Source: Jacaranda mimosifolia (taxonomy: Eukaryota > Streptophyta > Magnoliopsida > Lamiales > Bignoniaceae). Taken from it: a DNA stretch of 64,000 bases. The position numbers were made by a program, and so were the translations under genes. The DNA lies in the NCBI GenBank assembly GCA_018894105.1, contig CM032123.1, positions 3,287,001 through 3,351,000 of the forward strand, written 5' to 3'. A model generated the notes under the pieces. That model did no database searches. It saw only the letters and a program-made list of their open reading frames with translations, and had not been told where the DNA came from. Below, piece by piece: positions 1 through 12,522 of this stretch (position 1 is its first letter; every line of letters begins with the position of its first letter).

Positions 1-30
1 TATCATGTCTCTATTGTTTGTGTAGATTAA

Positions 31-307
31 GGCCCGTTTGGTTTTATTTTTATTTTTCATTTATATCATTTTTAAAATTTGAAAGTTAATTAATGAAAAT
101 GAGTTTGTATTTAGATATATTGTTAGAAAAGTAATAATTATATTGAGTTTAGTAAGTTGTAGGTAGAAAGAGATGGTAATAATGATAATAGATTATTAGA
201 GAATGTTTTTGAGAATAGAAATGAAAATATATAAAAAGTGATATGTTTCCATTTTTAAATAGCAGAAAATATGAAAATAGAGTTTGAGAATGAAAACAAA
301 TGAGACC
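31..307. mobile_element. MITE, PIF/Harbinger-like (copy 1)
   Basis: The ends GGCCCGTTTGGTTTTATTTT and the complement of ATGAAAACAAATGAGACC are imperfect inverted repeats, and TAA flanks both sides as a 3-bp target duplication. No coding capacity. The interior is homologous to 47953-48377, which carries a SINE that is absent here. The TAA duplication suggests PIF/Harbinger but does not prove it. Confidence 0.6.
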
Positions 308-441
308 TAAGCCTTTGTTTGGTTTCATTCAAGCAAATTATTTTTCAACTCAGAAATTGAAAATAGGTATTTAAATTTATTTTCGATGGTACTACTTTAG
401 AATATTATTTTTTTATTCTTCAAAACAAATACAATCATTGC

Positions 442-481
<40 letters not shown>

Positions 482-1172
482 CTTTTTATACTATAGTTAT
501 ACATAATTAAAAATATGAATATAAAATTATATTTTCATCTTATTAATCAAATGAAAAGATATTGATTTTGCATTTATAGTATAATGTCTTCTCTCAAAAT
601 AAAACCAAATACTTCATTTTATCCCAGAACAATCTTTAATCACCTCCAAAATTAAACCAAATATTGATATTTTTCCCAACCTTACTCTCCCGAAAATTTA
701 ATATTCCAAAATTTTCAACAAACCCTGATTTACTCTTATATCGGTATTAATTTTGCAACCAATTTATGAGGCAAAAAGGATCTATAACAATATAACATTA
801 TCTACTTCGGGAAAAATGAAAAACAGCTAATAATCAATTAAAATGGAACTTGTTCAATGAACTTGTAAAAAAGTTTCATTTTTTTGAGATATTAAAATAA
901 AATAAATAGGATAAGATAAGAGTATACAAAGTATTTGTACGATATCTAATCTACAGAAACATATATATAATCCAGGAAATTGATTGATTCCCCCTTTGTT
1001 CTAACTTGCAAAGTGTCTAGCAGCACGACACTTGTATTATTCTACCACGATCTCATTTTCACGAAAAATAGGTAATAATTAATTAATATTGACAATCAAT
1101 AACTAATAACTACCAACATTTAATAATTATTATAAATTCATAGAATTCGTACATGAAATCTCATATTTTATA
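308..1172. other. AT-rich spacer, possible degraded MITE
   Basis: No gene seen. The stretch 310-730 starts with a GTTTGGTTTCATT-like end and finishes near TTTTCAACAAACCCT, weakly like the inverted ends of the neighbouring MITE, so it may be an old relative. The remainder is simple AT-rich DNA. Confidence 0.35.
441..481. repeat. (AT)n(GT)n microsatellite
   Basis: An uninterrupted run of AT dinucleotides passes into about 13 GT dinucleotides. Confidence 0.95.
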
Positions 1173-1180
1173 GTTTTTAC

Positions 1181-2479
1181 TAGGGGTGGCAAAATGGGTT
1201 GTAAATCATGGGTCCAACCCAACTCACATGGTTTTGGGTTGGGTTGGGTTCCAAAATTTTAAAAATGGGTTGATGTGGGTTGTATTTGGTTTGGGTTCAA
1301 TGTGGGTTTAAGTGGGTAAAAAATGGGTTCAAACAATTAATTTAATAGATTAAAAAATAACTTCAAATTAATAATAACAAATTTATATTATTTTTATTTT
1401 CTCATTTTTGTCAAAGTCTAGTAATTTTAGATCATTAATAATATTTAAATTGAAATAATCATCTTGGACTTAGGTTAGTTGTCTTGAATTTTTCTCAAAA
1501 TATAAATTTTAATATATGAATAATATATAAAAGTGATCATAGGAATAAATATTGTATCTACTAATTAAAAATAAATTCTAAATTTAATTTGTTGCTTAAC
1601 TAATATTGCATGTCAATAATAAGATTGACATACAACTTATATGTATTAATTCTGGAATAATGAAAATTATACAAATTCTTTATTGAAAATTTAATATACA
1701 TTTATTGGTGTGAATTTTGGAGTGGACATTCGGATCGGGTAGTTCGGATTGAGTACCAAATTTTTTGGTTAGTAATTTTAACTACCCCACACCAACCTAA
1801 AATTTTCGAGTACCCGACATTTCAGATATCTAACACTAAATACTATTTTTAAAAAAATTTAAAAAATAAAAAAAATTGAACATTATATAATATTATAATC
1901 TATAATATATTTATATATATGGTATATATACATCTATTTATATACAAATTAAAGCCAGGTACTCAAACTACCCAATCGGGTAGGACTTCCTACCTGATAT
2001 TGAACTCGAAATTTTATTCTAGTATTGGGTATCCAACCCGCAATTTTTTTAAATACGAAAAATTCGACTCATCCGATCGGGTCGGGTCGGTACCCGAATC
2101 ATCTGATCGGAATGCCCACCCCTATGTGTGATAATGGTGTCATTTTTTTCAAAATGATCAACTATTTTTACAAGATAACTACTAGAATTATAATTAATTA
2201 TGAATATAATTACATATGAAAAATTAATAAAATAAATATATAATTTAATAAATCTCCCATTATACTGTAAAATTTCATATTGAATATAAGATATGAAAGA
2301 TATATTATTATTTTTTTTTTTTATTTTTTTTTTAATTAATTTTTTTGATTAAGTAAAAATTTTATTTTTTTTCATTTGGTCCCATTTTCAGCCCAACCCA
2401 AATCATTTTCAACCCACCTACTTAAAACCCATATTGAGCCCACCCATTTTGAACCCAATCCACCCATTTGCCACCCCTA
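1181..2479. mobile_element. Non-autonomous hAT-like element with 8-bp TSD
   Basis: Terminal inverted repeats TAGGGGTGGCAAAATGGG and CCCATTTGCCACCCCTA are flanked by a perfect 8-bp duplication GTTTTTAC (1173-1180 and 2480-2487). An 8-bp duplication with TA-GGG-type ends is typical of hAT transposons. Subterminal regions hold many GGGTTGGGTT or AACCCAACCC words. There is no transposase frame. A second element (1717-2124) sits inside it. Confidence 0.85.
1717..2124. mobile_element. hAT-like element nested in 1181-2479
   Basis: Left end TTGGAGTGGACATTCGGATC and right end GATCGGAATGCCCACCCCTA form diverged inverted repeats rich in CGGGTA/TACCCG words. The candidate 8-bp flanks TGTGAATT and TGTGTGAT match at only 5 of 8 positions, so the insertion is old or the ends are slightly misplaced. 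Confidence 0.6.
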
Positions 2480-2487
2480 GTTTTTAC

Positions 2488-3104
2488 GATCGTCATAAAT
2501 CTTCTGGCTGCTCTACAGTGTGGGCCTTTCGGCCCAAAAAAGAAGCCCGTTTAAAGTTGGCCGTAGGCTGGCCCTGTGGCATATTATCTTAAAAGTTCTA
2601 TTCCAAAGATGGGCCTCGATGATGGATCCAAATTAAACAGCGAAAGCCCGAACACGTATCAAGTACCAATTCGTCCGTGATGATATTTGATTTTATTCCG
2701 TATCAAAAAATTAATTGAAAAGAATAAAATTTGAATATAAGATTCATTCTGTCACATATCATTTTCACATTTCTATACTTAATGATGAATTAAATTATTA
2801 CCGTATGATGCTAATCCACGCATCATAAGTTCTAATGAAATCTCGCACCAAAATCCTTTTTTGAACTTCGCTTGTTCAATCAAAATCCATCGACTCTGTT
2901 TGTCTATAATTTAGATGTTTTTTAATTTTCAAAATAATTCAAATAATACGATTTATTTTCTAATTTTACTTTGATTATTTGATTTGAAAATAGAAATATA
3001 TTGCTTTGTTGAAATGATAACATTTCGTTATTTATAATGTTCTCTCAAAAAAAAAAAAAAAAACACCCAAAACAAAAAGAAGAGAGCTAAAACCAAATTC
3101 ATGA
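2488..3104. other. Spacer with GGCCC-rich patch and SINE-like 3' tail
   Basis: No gene seen. Between 2520 and 2660 there are several TGGGCC or GGCCCA words, which resemble plant site II promoter elements but have no gene directly behind them. The stretch 3025-3064 (CGTTATTTATAATGTTCTCTC followed by a run of about 18 A) matches the 3' end of the SINE at 52549-52744 and is probably the tail of a truncated relative. Confidence 0.4.
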
Positions 3105-3112
3105 GCCTTTTC

Positions 3113-3300
3113 TCTTTGTTTCCCGGGCCTCTAATAAGACGGGTGAGTAACACGTAAAAAATGCCCTCGGGAGGGGATTTCATAACCTTCGTTCAATGGT
3201 CAAATTCTACAGGACTGGATGTTTTATGAAAAAAAGAAAAGCTCCTTATTGGCCCTAGGCGACACACATACTACAATGGCTGGGACTGATCGCGTTACTC
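3113..3300 (+). pseudogene. Fragment resembling organellar SSU rRNA, with deletions
   Basis: The block GACGGGTGAGTAACACGTA followed by TGCCCTCGGGAGGGG matches the conserved 5' part of bacterial-type small-subunit rRNA. About 100 bases later, GACACACATACTACAATGGC and TGGGAC match a conserved segment from the 3' part of the same molecule. In a real rRNA these lie about 1 kb apart, so the middle is missing. I read it as an old nuclear insertion of plastid or mitochondrial DNA, now a pseudogene. I cannot tell which organelle without a comparison. Confidence 0.55.
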
Positions 3301-3912
3301 AAGCCGACATTATTGCTTCCACTCATATCCCGATATAAGAAATCCAACAGGAGTAGGAAGAATGGATTGTTAGTGTGGACGATTTAAAAGAAAAAAGACC
3401 TAATCATTAAAACTACACTAATCTATCATTACATATATATACATGCAGAAACTAATTAATAAAAATACATAGACAATTACTATAAAAAAATTTTAATTTT
3501 ACTTCAATCCAACGACTTATTAATGTAATACTTACAATAAAATAATCTCCTCTTAAAATATATTAAATAATTAATTTTATTTTATAACATTTTTCAAGAA
3601 CTTCTAAAACAATAACAAACAAATACCATATTTTCCAAATTCATTCCCAAAAATGTTTTCTCAAAATATTTTTATTAAATAACCCAATTTACAACCAAAC
3701 CGACCCGTTGTGATCAAGATTCGATTTCTTTAATCCCACTTAATTATCATATTTACTAATTAATTATCTAATATCTCCGGCGACGCTCCTCCGTAATCTC
3801 CATTTCCTGTCTCTCTCATGTATAATGTCATGTGTTACTGTGTAATTACTTCGCTTTCACTTTTCTCCAACTCTGTAAAATTTTCTGAACTCTTGAAGGT
3901 CTATGATAGGCC

Positions 3913-5705
3913 ATGGCGATTAAGAAGGGATTATTATACGCTGTGAGCATCCACAGGAATACGGCCATTGGATCTCGCTTCCCCATTGCTGTTATCTTCT
4001 TCTCATTCCTCGCTTTCAACTTTTTATTCATCGGCCGCGGTCTCTTGACCGGTGCTTCCACTGGTCAGTTTCCGTGGAAATTGATTTTTGAACTTTAGTG
4101 ATGGTTTCTTTTTTTATTAATGTGAATTCGGAGTTTGGAACTGGGAGCATCAAGGATTATTCTTGAATGTTGTTATATGATGCAAGTGAAGTAGTTGTTA
4201 GTCAATTATGAAAATTGAGTGAAGAGTCGTGTAAATAGCAATGAAGTCTGTAGGTTTTGAGTCGGTGAAAGATTTTTGTTGCCTGGAGTTTTTTTTTTTT
4301 CCTTCCTTTTTTCTTTTTCCCGGAATTTAGAAGTGGTGGCTTTAATTAACCTGTTAGTTGAAGTTCTGAATTTAGTTGAACATTTAGGCGACAAGATCTC
4401 AGAAATGTGTGTGAGGAGATAAACTTGGTCGAATGTCTGGATTAGGTCCCTATTTCAGGAATAGGTGATGGGCTGAACTTAGTACTTAGTACTAATAAAT
4501 TGTAGAAAGTAGCTTTGATCAGTGGATGGTTCCCTTCACTGGAATTTTGTTTAAAGCAGCAGTGTAAGGCAACTTGAAATGCTGGCTACGGGGAAATACT
4601 ACGTGCATTCTTATTGGATATGTGTTCTTTGAAATTCTAAATTAGTACAGAGACCTTATCACCAAAACTAGTAGGAAAGTCGCAATCTTTTGCTTTGATT
4701 GGTTGATTTTGGGCTGAACTTAAAATTAGAGTTTCTGATTTGCTTCAGTTGAAGCTAGCTGCAAATGTTGGTTTCTCTTTCTGGACATATTTTTGAGGTG
4801 GAGGAGAATTTTGGAGAATGGGGATCAAACATTGACATGACCAATAACTGTACTCATTAGAGATTTGAAATTGTAATCAGTCGTCTTACTACCCAAGAAA
4901 AAGCATACAGTAATCTGATGGTACCATTCACATGGTAAGCCAATCCGGAGTAATTTTTGTCGTTGGTGCTATGATCTTGTTTCTCAAGTAAAAACAGAGT
5001 AAACTCTAAATTTAATAAATGGTTCCTGGTAACTGCAATGTTGAAGTATAGTTCTCATTTCTTATTGAAGTTAGTCTAGACTATTTAGAATGATTTTGGG
5101 ATTAAGGAGAAAAGATGGTATGGCCAGATTGAAAAGTGAGTGGAGCTATGGGATTGAACAGACTGTACTGAGTTTAGTAAGAAGACGGTAGGTTTTTGAG
5201 AGAATCTACTGGAGATTTTGTGGAGAAAAGTGATCGAGTTTGAGAGGCAACCACAAGGGGTTGGGGAATGACTGGCCGCTAAAGAAGGGTTTTGTTGGAG
5301 CTAGGAGGGGGAGTTAATCCACCCCCCACCCCCACCCCCCCCCCCCAACCCCCAACCCCTAGCTGTGGGTGAGAGTATTATTTTCATCATTTATCTTTTC
5401 CAATTTATAAATCTACTATCTCCATCTCTTTTTGCATGGGGCCAGGGAGTTAAGTAGTTGGATGAAAACCATGCTATTTGGGCCATTCGCACATATTCAG
5501 AAACAGTGTGGTTCAAAATGATTGTAAACAATCACTTGAAGGGCAAAAGGATTTGTCCCTGTATCTATTTTTGGAGTGTTAGGAAACATATGGATTAGTG
5601 CCAGCATTTTCAGTCGCTCTCTCTGTCTGCCTGTGTTGCACGCTTGTATTCACATGTCACTTGGCTATTTATTACCTCTTGTAGTTTACATATGTTTGTA
5701 AACTA

Positions 5706-5737
<32 letters not shown>

Positions 5738-8700
5738 TTTCACAGATCAGAATGAATTTTCAACAAATTCTAGTGGACAGGTATCCTTCTTCTGCACATA
5801 CTTCACTTGGATTCTAGTTGTGGTTCTGTAGAGAGTGCATAACAAAAAAAAGTACTGCTTGATACAGGACCTAAATTGGAGAGAGTGGTTGGCATTGCAA
5901 CATCTTAAACCTTTATTGTCAAAAGAGGCAAGTTTTCATGCAATGAGTGCATGCCGATATATTCAAAATTATGCTATTGTATGTTGTTATTTGTTGGTTT
6001 TTGCTAACTTGAGCATCATATTAGGTAATTGATGTCATTAAGGCCAGCACAGATGATTTAGCGCCTTTAAAAGTCGACTTTTTCAGAAAGAATAATTTGT
6101 CTGCGTCATGGAAATTTGTTGGGCAAGAAACTAATGCTGACAGTGTTACTTCTGCTGAGGTCAGGATGAGTATGTGACTGTAGCTATTGTTAATTGTGTG
6201 GATGAAAAACTGTATTATCAATTTTAAGTTGCTTAATCATTTTTCCTTGTTTTTTGGTGATTTTAAGTCCACTGGAGCAGCTTCAAATACAAAACAAGAA
6301 ACATCTAGAGCGAAGCAGGAATATGATTCTAATGGTAATATCTTTTTGGAAATTCAGGTCATACGATAGTTCATTTGGTTACATTTCAATATGAAATGAT
6401 TGAATAGCATATTTTTCTTTTGCAGAGGATCATTCTAGTTTTCTTGACACACCTGCTACACTCGCCAGAAGGGTAAGCATGGCAGTCATTTCAATATAAT
6501 CTCTCACTGATAATTCATGCCTGCTATTATGAAATTTCTTTGCGAAGGTTGCCCCTTGATCCTTTTATTTGAATATCCATGGAATAACCATCACTTGAGC
6601 TTGTATTATCGGTCGCCATATTTCCTATTCTACTCCTGTATTACTTGGATCTATATGAGCTATAGCATTATCTGTGTAATCTTCTGCAGCAATTGAGAGG
6701 AAAAAGGCGTGAAAAGCGTGCTGCCAATTTGGTAAAGCAAGATGATGGAGTGACCGTAAAGCTAGAAAATGCAGCCATGCAACGTTCTAAATCAGTTGAT
6801 TCTTCAGTTTTGGGGAAGTACAGTATATCGAGAAAAGAAAATGAGAATGAAAATTCTGATTCAACTGTGCGCTTGATGAGAGATCAAATGATAATGGCAA
6901 GGGTGTTTATAAGTCTAGCCACAAATAAAAAAAAGCTCGACTTGGCCCGTGAGTTACAGAACTGGCTGAAAGAGAGTCAGCGTTCTTTAGGAGAGGCAAC
7001 TGTTGATTCTGATCTACAGCACAGCCTGCACAGGTGATGGATGTATGGTATTATCGATCTATAGTTAGCCGGATTCTAGCTTGTTCTATATTGACATTTG
7101 CACGTGGATGGACATACAGTGCACCTGAGAAAATTAAAGCAATGGGCCTAGTGCTGTCTAAAGCTAGGGAGCAATTATATGACTGCAAGCTAGTCACCGA
7201 GAAGCTAAGAGCCATGCTGCAATCTGCATATGAGCAAGTCCGGAGTCTGAAAAAGCAAAGCACATTCCTTAGCCAACTAACTGCAAAGACAATTCCAAAT
7301 GGACTTCACTGCTTATCCATGCGCTTAACGATTGACTACTACCTCCTTCCACTAGAGAAAAGGAAGTTCCCTTGGAGTGAGAATCTGGAAAATCCAAATC
7401 TCTACCATTATGCCCTATTTTCTGATAATGTTCTTGCAGCCTCAGTAGTTGTCAACTCAACAATTATGAATGCCAAGGTATGTTTGGTACAACTATGGTT
7501 TGTAATTGAATTTTGCCTTCAATATCTCAAAGCTTAGTGCTGAATTGACAATTGGGGAGGTGACATTTGTAAAGTGAAACTGCAAAATTCACTTTTCAGA
7601 TTATTATGTCCACTTCCTTGGTGTGTGGCTTAGCAAGTTGCCTGATTGTTGCATACTTGATAGGAATAGCTGGAAAATCCATGGTGTCCATCTCATGAAT
7701 AACAATTATTGTACATACATATATCTGTATGGCTTATATACACACCACAGACACACATAAGTACATCCAGAATCCACAGTTGTGATCTCCTGAATAGGAT
7801 TTTGTGTGCAGATACATGTGTGCATACATATATGTTGTTCTTCTCATTGGCCATGATAAGAGGCATGTTTATCTCAGCCTTAGCCATTTATGCAATGTTA
7901 AAAGATTTTCCGTCAGACAATTCTATTTGCTGAACGTGCTGCTTGAATGACTTTGCAGGAGCCTGAGAAACATGTTTTTCATCTAGTTACTGATAAGTTG
8001 AACTTTGGAGCGATGAATATGTGGTTCCTGTTGAACCCTCCTGGTAAAGCCACCATTCATGTGGAAAATGTTGATGAATTCAAGTGGCTTAACTCATCAT
8101 ATTGTCCTGTCCTGCGTCAGTTGGAGTCTGCTGCCATGAAAGAGTACTATTTCAAGTCGGCTCATCCTACCACACTTTCTGCTGGTTCTTCTAACCTGAA
8201 GTACAGAAATCCAAAGTATCTTTCAATGCTCAATCACCTAAGATTTTATCTCCCACAGGTTTATCCAAAGTTGGATAAAATTCTTTTCCTTGATGATGAT
8301 ATCGTTGTTCAGAAGGACTTGACTGGTTTGTGGAAAGTAGATCTCCATGGAAAAGTAAATGGAGCGGTTGAAACCTGTGGTGAGAGCTTCCATCGGTTTG
8401 ATAAATACCTAAACTTTTCAAACCCTCACATTGCGAAAAACTTTGACCCGAATGATTGTGGCTGGGCATATGGAATGAACATTTTTGATCTGAAGGAGTG
8501 GAAGAAGAAGGACATAACTGGCATATACCACAAATGGCAGAATATGGTAAGTTTTCTTTATTGTTACATTTTTCTCTTTAAAGTTTTTCTTACACCATCG
8601 TTGTTGGTGTTAGAATGAAAACCGGGAGCTGTGGAAACTTGGGACACTGCCTCCAGGTCTGATTACCTTTTATGGGCTCACACATCCACTTGAAAAGTCA

Positions 8701-8889
8701 TGGCATGTGCTTGGTTTGGGTTACAATCCAAGCATTGATCGGTCCAAGATTGAGAATGCAGCCGTCATACATTACAATGGGAACATGAAACCCTGGCTAG
8801 AGTTGGCAGTGACAAAGTACAGACCACATTGGACCAAGTACATAACATATGATCACCCGTACATACACAGCTGCAAACTAAGTGAATGA
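3913..8889 (+). CDS. GAUT1: GAUT1-type homogalacturonan galacturonosyltransferase
   Basis: GT8-family enzyme that adds galacturonic acid to homogalacturonan in the Golgi; GAUT1 is known to work in a complex with GAUT7. Nine exons: 3913-4063, 5746-5780, 6025-6159, 6268-6334, 6426-6472, 6690-7033, 7120-7477, 7959-8546, 8614-8889, all GT-AG, giving 666 aa (Arabidopsis GAUT1 is about 673). The N-terminus MAIKKGLLYAVSIHRN is GAUT1-like and is followed by a hydrophobic anchor at about residues 24-42, as expected for a type II membrane protein. A Lys/Arg-rich stem follows. The GT8 domain begins in exon 7 (LSMRLTIDYYLL, then PNLYHYALFSDNVLAASVVV) and has the metal-binding FLDDDIVVQ motif near residue 490, CGWAYGMNIFDLKEW, and the C-terminal HYNGNMKPWLEL. 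Intron 1 is 1.7 kb and intron 6 only 86 bases. No frame break was found. Assignment to the GAUT1 rather than GAUT4 group rests on the N-terminus. Confidence 0.95.
5310..5358. repeat. C-rich tract in GAUT intron 1
   Basis: Runs of CCCCCACCCCC and a longer C tract, with AACCCC words, lie within the first intron of the GAUT gene. It could form a C-rich or G-rich four-strand structure, which is inference only. Confidence 0.8.
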
Positions 8890-10438
8890 CATAATGCCGA
8901 AATTCAAGGGATTTTTCAGTCCTCCCTGCCTGGGCTGCTGACTAGCTTATTGAGCTCACATTAACTGATCAAGGTAAAATCTCTGCCCTTTCTGCCATCA
9001 TTCATTCTTCTGTTCAAGCATGTGTGATTCACATAAGCACTCCTTGTATTTTTGATCATGGAGATGCTTGGTAGTTGCAGATATTATTGTTGACTGATTT
9101 ATTCTCTGAACAACCTACTCAAAACATTTAGATTCAAATAGTATCAGACTCTTCTCTGTACTTCTTGATGTAAAAGTAGAAAAATCATGGTTATTTGTCC
9201 AATGCTAACTTGTAGTTATGGTGTCATGAAAGAAATGAATATTAGTTATTTTTTAACTGTGCAGACTTTTTCTTTTTCCTTTTTTTTTTATTTTTTTTAC
9301 TTTTTTGGCCTTTGAAGTTAGAAATTTAAAAGCATTTGTATATTACAATTGCATGTGTAAATTCATTTCCTAAGATGTTCAAGATTTTTTATGGGTTTAT
9401 TTTCGTTCAAATAATTTGTTGGGTCTGACATTGGGATAATTAATTATGATTAAATTACATTGATGACATCAGAAATTTTTAATCCCGTTGACTAACAAAA
9501 TTCAAAAATTTATATATAATTTGTAATTATGTGGATGTCGGACGGCCAGCTGCCAAGTCTGTACAAAGAACCTTGTTCCAGCTAATGTTTTCCTCTGTTA
9601 GAGTCAGATTGAGATTGTCTGGTGCGCAAGAAACGAGGAAAACCGTGTGCCCGTACATAGGTTGTTTATTGCCTTTTAATGGAAACCGTTGCTTTTACGC
9701 ATATATTCGTATTTTAATTTAATTAGTAATAGTATTGATTGAGAACTTAGATTAAAACACCATCCAAACAACTTTGATAGAAAATTAATTGGAGCGGAAC
9801 TTGTCAAAAGAAATATATTTTTAAATATATTTTATTATTTTTATATTCTGATGATGCAAATTGACTATTATCTGTGTTTTTAGGATGTAAAGTGTCGATC
9901 ACTCTATTCGTATATTTTATCTTTGATTCTTGAAATGTCCCTCAAAGAAGAAAGGACAACATAATTAAAGAAAAGCATAATTCAATTTTAACAATTTAAA
10001 TATCAATGATAATATAATTGTACATATCGAGATTCAAGAATAAGGGATTAAAGTAAATGTGTGACTGGTTAATTTAAATATCTATATTACTCTATTCTAA
10101 CTTTTTAATTTATCGACTGACTTATCATACTGATTTTTATAATTTTGGTATTATTAGACCTCTCAATTTTATTTTTTTCATGTAATTTAATAATATTCAA
10201 GTTACTTTTTGATAAAATTGACTATGTTGTGTTGCGTATTACTTACGACAAAAAATTTATTTTTTTTGGGATATAAGGAGTACTATCTAAACTTAAAAGG
10301 ATATTTTGCTAAATTTATCTTGTAAGATGACATATCTTATTTTAAAAAAATAAAATTTTAAAGTATTTAAATAAAATAATTACACATAAGACGTCCAAAA
10401 AGATGATGGAGATTCTTGCATCTAGGAGAGGACCACGG
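8890..10438. other. GAUT 3' flank and AT-rich spacer
   Basis: Carries the 3' UTR of the GAUT gene (poly-A site not identified) and then AT-rich spacer. No gene or clear transposon ends were recognised; short frames here show no known domain. Confidence 0.5.
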
Positions 10439-10640
10439 AATTTTGCAAAAGAGGGGCCGTACTTTAATGTATTTACCCCGTAAGCCCTCCTTATCCAAAT
10501 TGTCTTCGTAATGCTACACACGTGGCGCTCATCTATGACGGGTGGTATCGCCGGTCGCCGGCACTACAGTCTCCGTCAGGTAGCGCTCGCTTTTCTCGGC
10601 TGACGTCATCCGTTAAGTCATTGTAAAAGGTCAGAAACAC
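10439..10640. promoter_or_regulatory. Orphan promoter-like GC island
   Basis: A locally GC-rich patch in AT-rich spacer contains an ACACGTGGC G-box core near 10520 and the palindrome TGACGTCA near 10602, both binding-site types for plant bZIP factors, plus GCCGGTCGCCGGC. No coding exon follows within several kilobases on either strand. It may be a relic promoter or a distal element. Confidence 0.35.
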
Positions 10641-10746
10641 CCTTCAATAATAATATCTTTTGGCATGTGAAAAAATGGACTATTTTCAGCTTCAATATAT
10701 CTTGATTTAGGGCTGGGCTAAAATGTACATATAAACATTAATAAGT

Positions 10747-10896
10747 TGGCAAAATACCTAACATTGAGGAAAATATTATTGTAGGATTGAAAACTGTTTA
10801 ACCAAATGTCAAGATTGTAAAACCTTCATTAATTAATTTATTGTAGGCAAAATACCCAAGATTGAGGAAAATATTATTGTAGGATTGAAAACCTTC
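10747..10896. repeat. Two direct repeats, period about 102 bp
   Basis: The block GGCAAAATACC... to ...GTAGGATTGAAAAC (about 48 bases) occurs at about 10747-10793 and again at about 10849-10896 with only a few differences. Confidence 0.8.
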
Positions 10897-11080
10897 TTTT
10901 GTAAATTTTATTTGTGTCATTTTATTTCACGGGATTTTTTAATTATTTTTTATCAATTAAATATATAATTTTCATAATTACAAAATTATAATTACGAACA
11001 TAATTTTGTGATGTTACGTACAATTTCCAAAATGTTCATATTGAACCTTGCGTTGAATTAATTACATTATTAAAATATTA

Positions 11081-11429
11081 GGCTTTGTTTGGTTATGTTT
11101 CCCTGAAATAATGTTGTTTCGGGGAAACATAACCAAATATATCCCTTTTTTTTTTTCAAAATGTACATTTTTTAATATATACATACATATTATATATATA
11201 TTATATATTTTATTATTATTTTAATATTAAAATAATAACTCAATTCCATTTTCACCCATAAAATCCAACAAAAAAATATTGATCTGACAGATATAGTAAA
11301 AAATGTCTCCCCCAAAATATAAACAAACATACTAAAAAATAACTTTCACATTTTCTAATAATTCATTCTCCCAAAATACATAATAAACATATAATAAAAT
11401 CAAACAAACAACATAACCAAACACAACCC
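11081..11429. mobile_element. MITE, TTTGGTTATG family
   Basis: Left end GGCTTTGTTTGGTTATGTTT and right end ACATAACCAAACACAACCC are inverted. The interior includes a TACAGTAAAAAATGTC block also found at 42360, 43410, 53970 and 55280, which shows one dispersed family. The target duplication is unclear (TTA on the left, TAA on the right). Confidence 0.7.
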
Positions 11430-11664
11430 TAACTTTAGCATGTACTTCACGCTAAGTATTTAATTTAGACGTTAAAAAAAAATGCACATCGATCTTTGAA
11501 AAAGAAAAAAGAAAAAAAGAAGTATACCTTACTAATCTTTTAGTACCTGAAGTAAAATGCTATCCCTAGTATTCTTTAAAAGTTGATGTTTAGAAATCAT
11601 AACCTTACCTGTTAAGCTTGAATATCATAAAGTACAAAAAAAATTAATAATAATAAGTTGCACA

Positions 11665-11776
11665 TTTTTTTTTTAATTATACAGATGCATGCATATCAGG
11701 TGTCCGTTAAGACTTGAAAGTCGGACCTCCCACATCATATGAAAGACTTATGTCATTGGGTCACAAACTACTTGGC
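11665..11776 (-). mobile_element. tRNA-derived SINE, copy 1, with 10-bp TSD
   Basis: Flanked by a perfect duplication AAGTTGCACA (11655-11664 and 11777-11786). Read on the minus strand it ends in an A-rich tail (the T run just after 11664). The body has the shared core CATAAGTCTTTCATATGATG and diverged A-box and B-box positions. Homologous to 48063-48168 and 60544-60666. Confidence 0.75.
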
Positions 11777-11786
11777 AAGTTGCACA

Positions 11787-12514
11787 ATTTATATTAGTAA
11801 CAATAAAAAAAATCATATTTTAAGTAAAAGTAGAAGAAGAAATTACATATGTGAAATTATATAAATTCTTGATGAGTAGAAAGGTTTAAACAAACCACGG
11901 ATGCAATAATGGACTATTCAAAAAAGAAAAAATTATAGGATATATTGCAAAATTAAATGATAAGTAAAACCCAAAAGCCACAAATCACCAAGTGAATATA
12001 GAAAGCAACTAAATGAATAATATCAAATAAAAAATACATTAATTAACAATCTAATTCGAATTACGGAAATATTGAAAATAAAGGAATTCAGCAATACATT
12101 TAGAGTAATTTGAATATTTGATTATGATATTTCATACAAAATATAGTTATGGGAAAAAATCACAAGATCAAAAAAGGAAGACAAATGTATCATTATTTTT
12201 GTAATCTTTCTTAGAATTTAGCTAATTTTGTAGCATTGCTTAATACATTAATCAAATATTTCTTAAATTTGTGTAAATTATGAAAGTTTTGACTCAATTT
12301 TTTTTTTCTAATTACGTGCATGAATAAGATTTAAATTCTATTAAAATATCACTAAATTTCGTTAGTTATAATATTTTGGTGATTTAAATTTTTTTTTAAA
12401 GAGCTAATATTAAGCAATCAATGAAATTGTTGAAAACAGTACACAAAAATTAAATTTTGAAAATTCAAAATTTGCTTAAAATTACATAATTAAATTTGAA
12501 AGGTCCAACGCCTA
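11787..12514. other. AT-rich spacer
   Basis: Nothing recognisable beyond AT-rich simple sequence. Confidence 0.5.
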
Positions 12515-12522
12515 CATGTAAT

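Noticed and set aside
441..481. CRISPR-like or regulatory array in the GT repeat
   Set aside because: A plain dinucleotide microsatellite without spacers.
3113..3300. A functional rRNA gene
   Set aside because: Only two conserved blocks are present, about 1 kb of the normal intervening sequence is missing.
7034..7537. A separate 167-residue protein starting in the GAUT gene
   Set aside because: It is exon 7 read together with the 86-base intron 6; joining 7033 to 7120 restores the GAUT frame.
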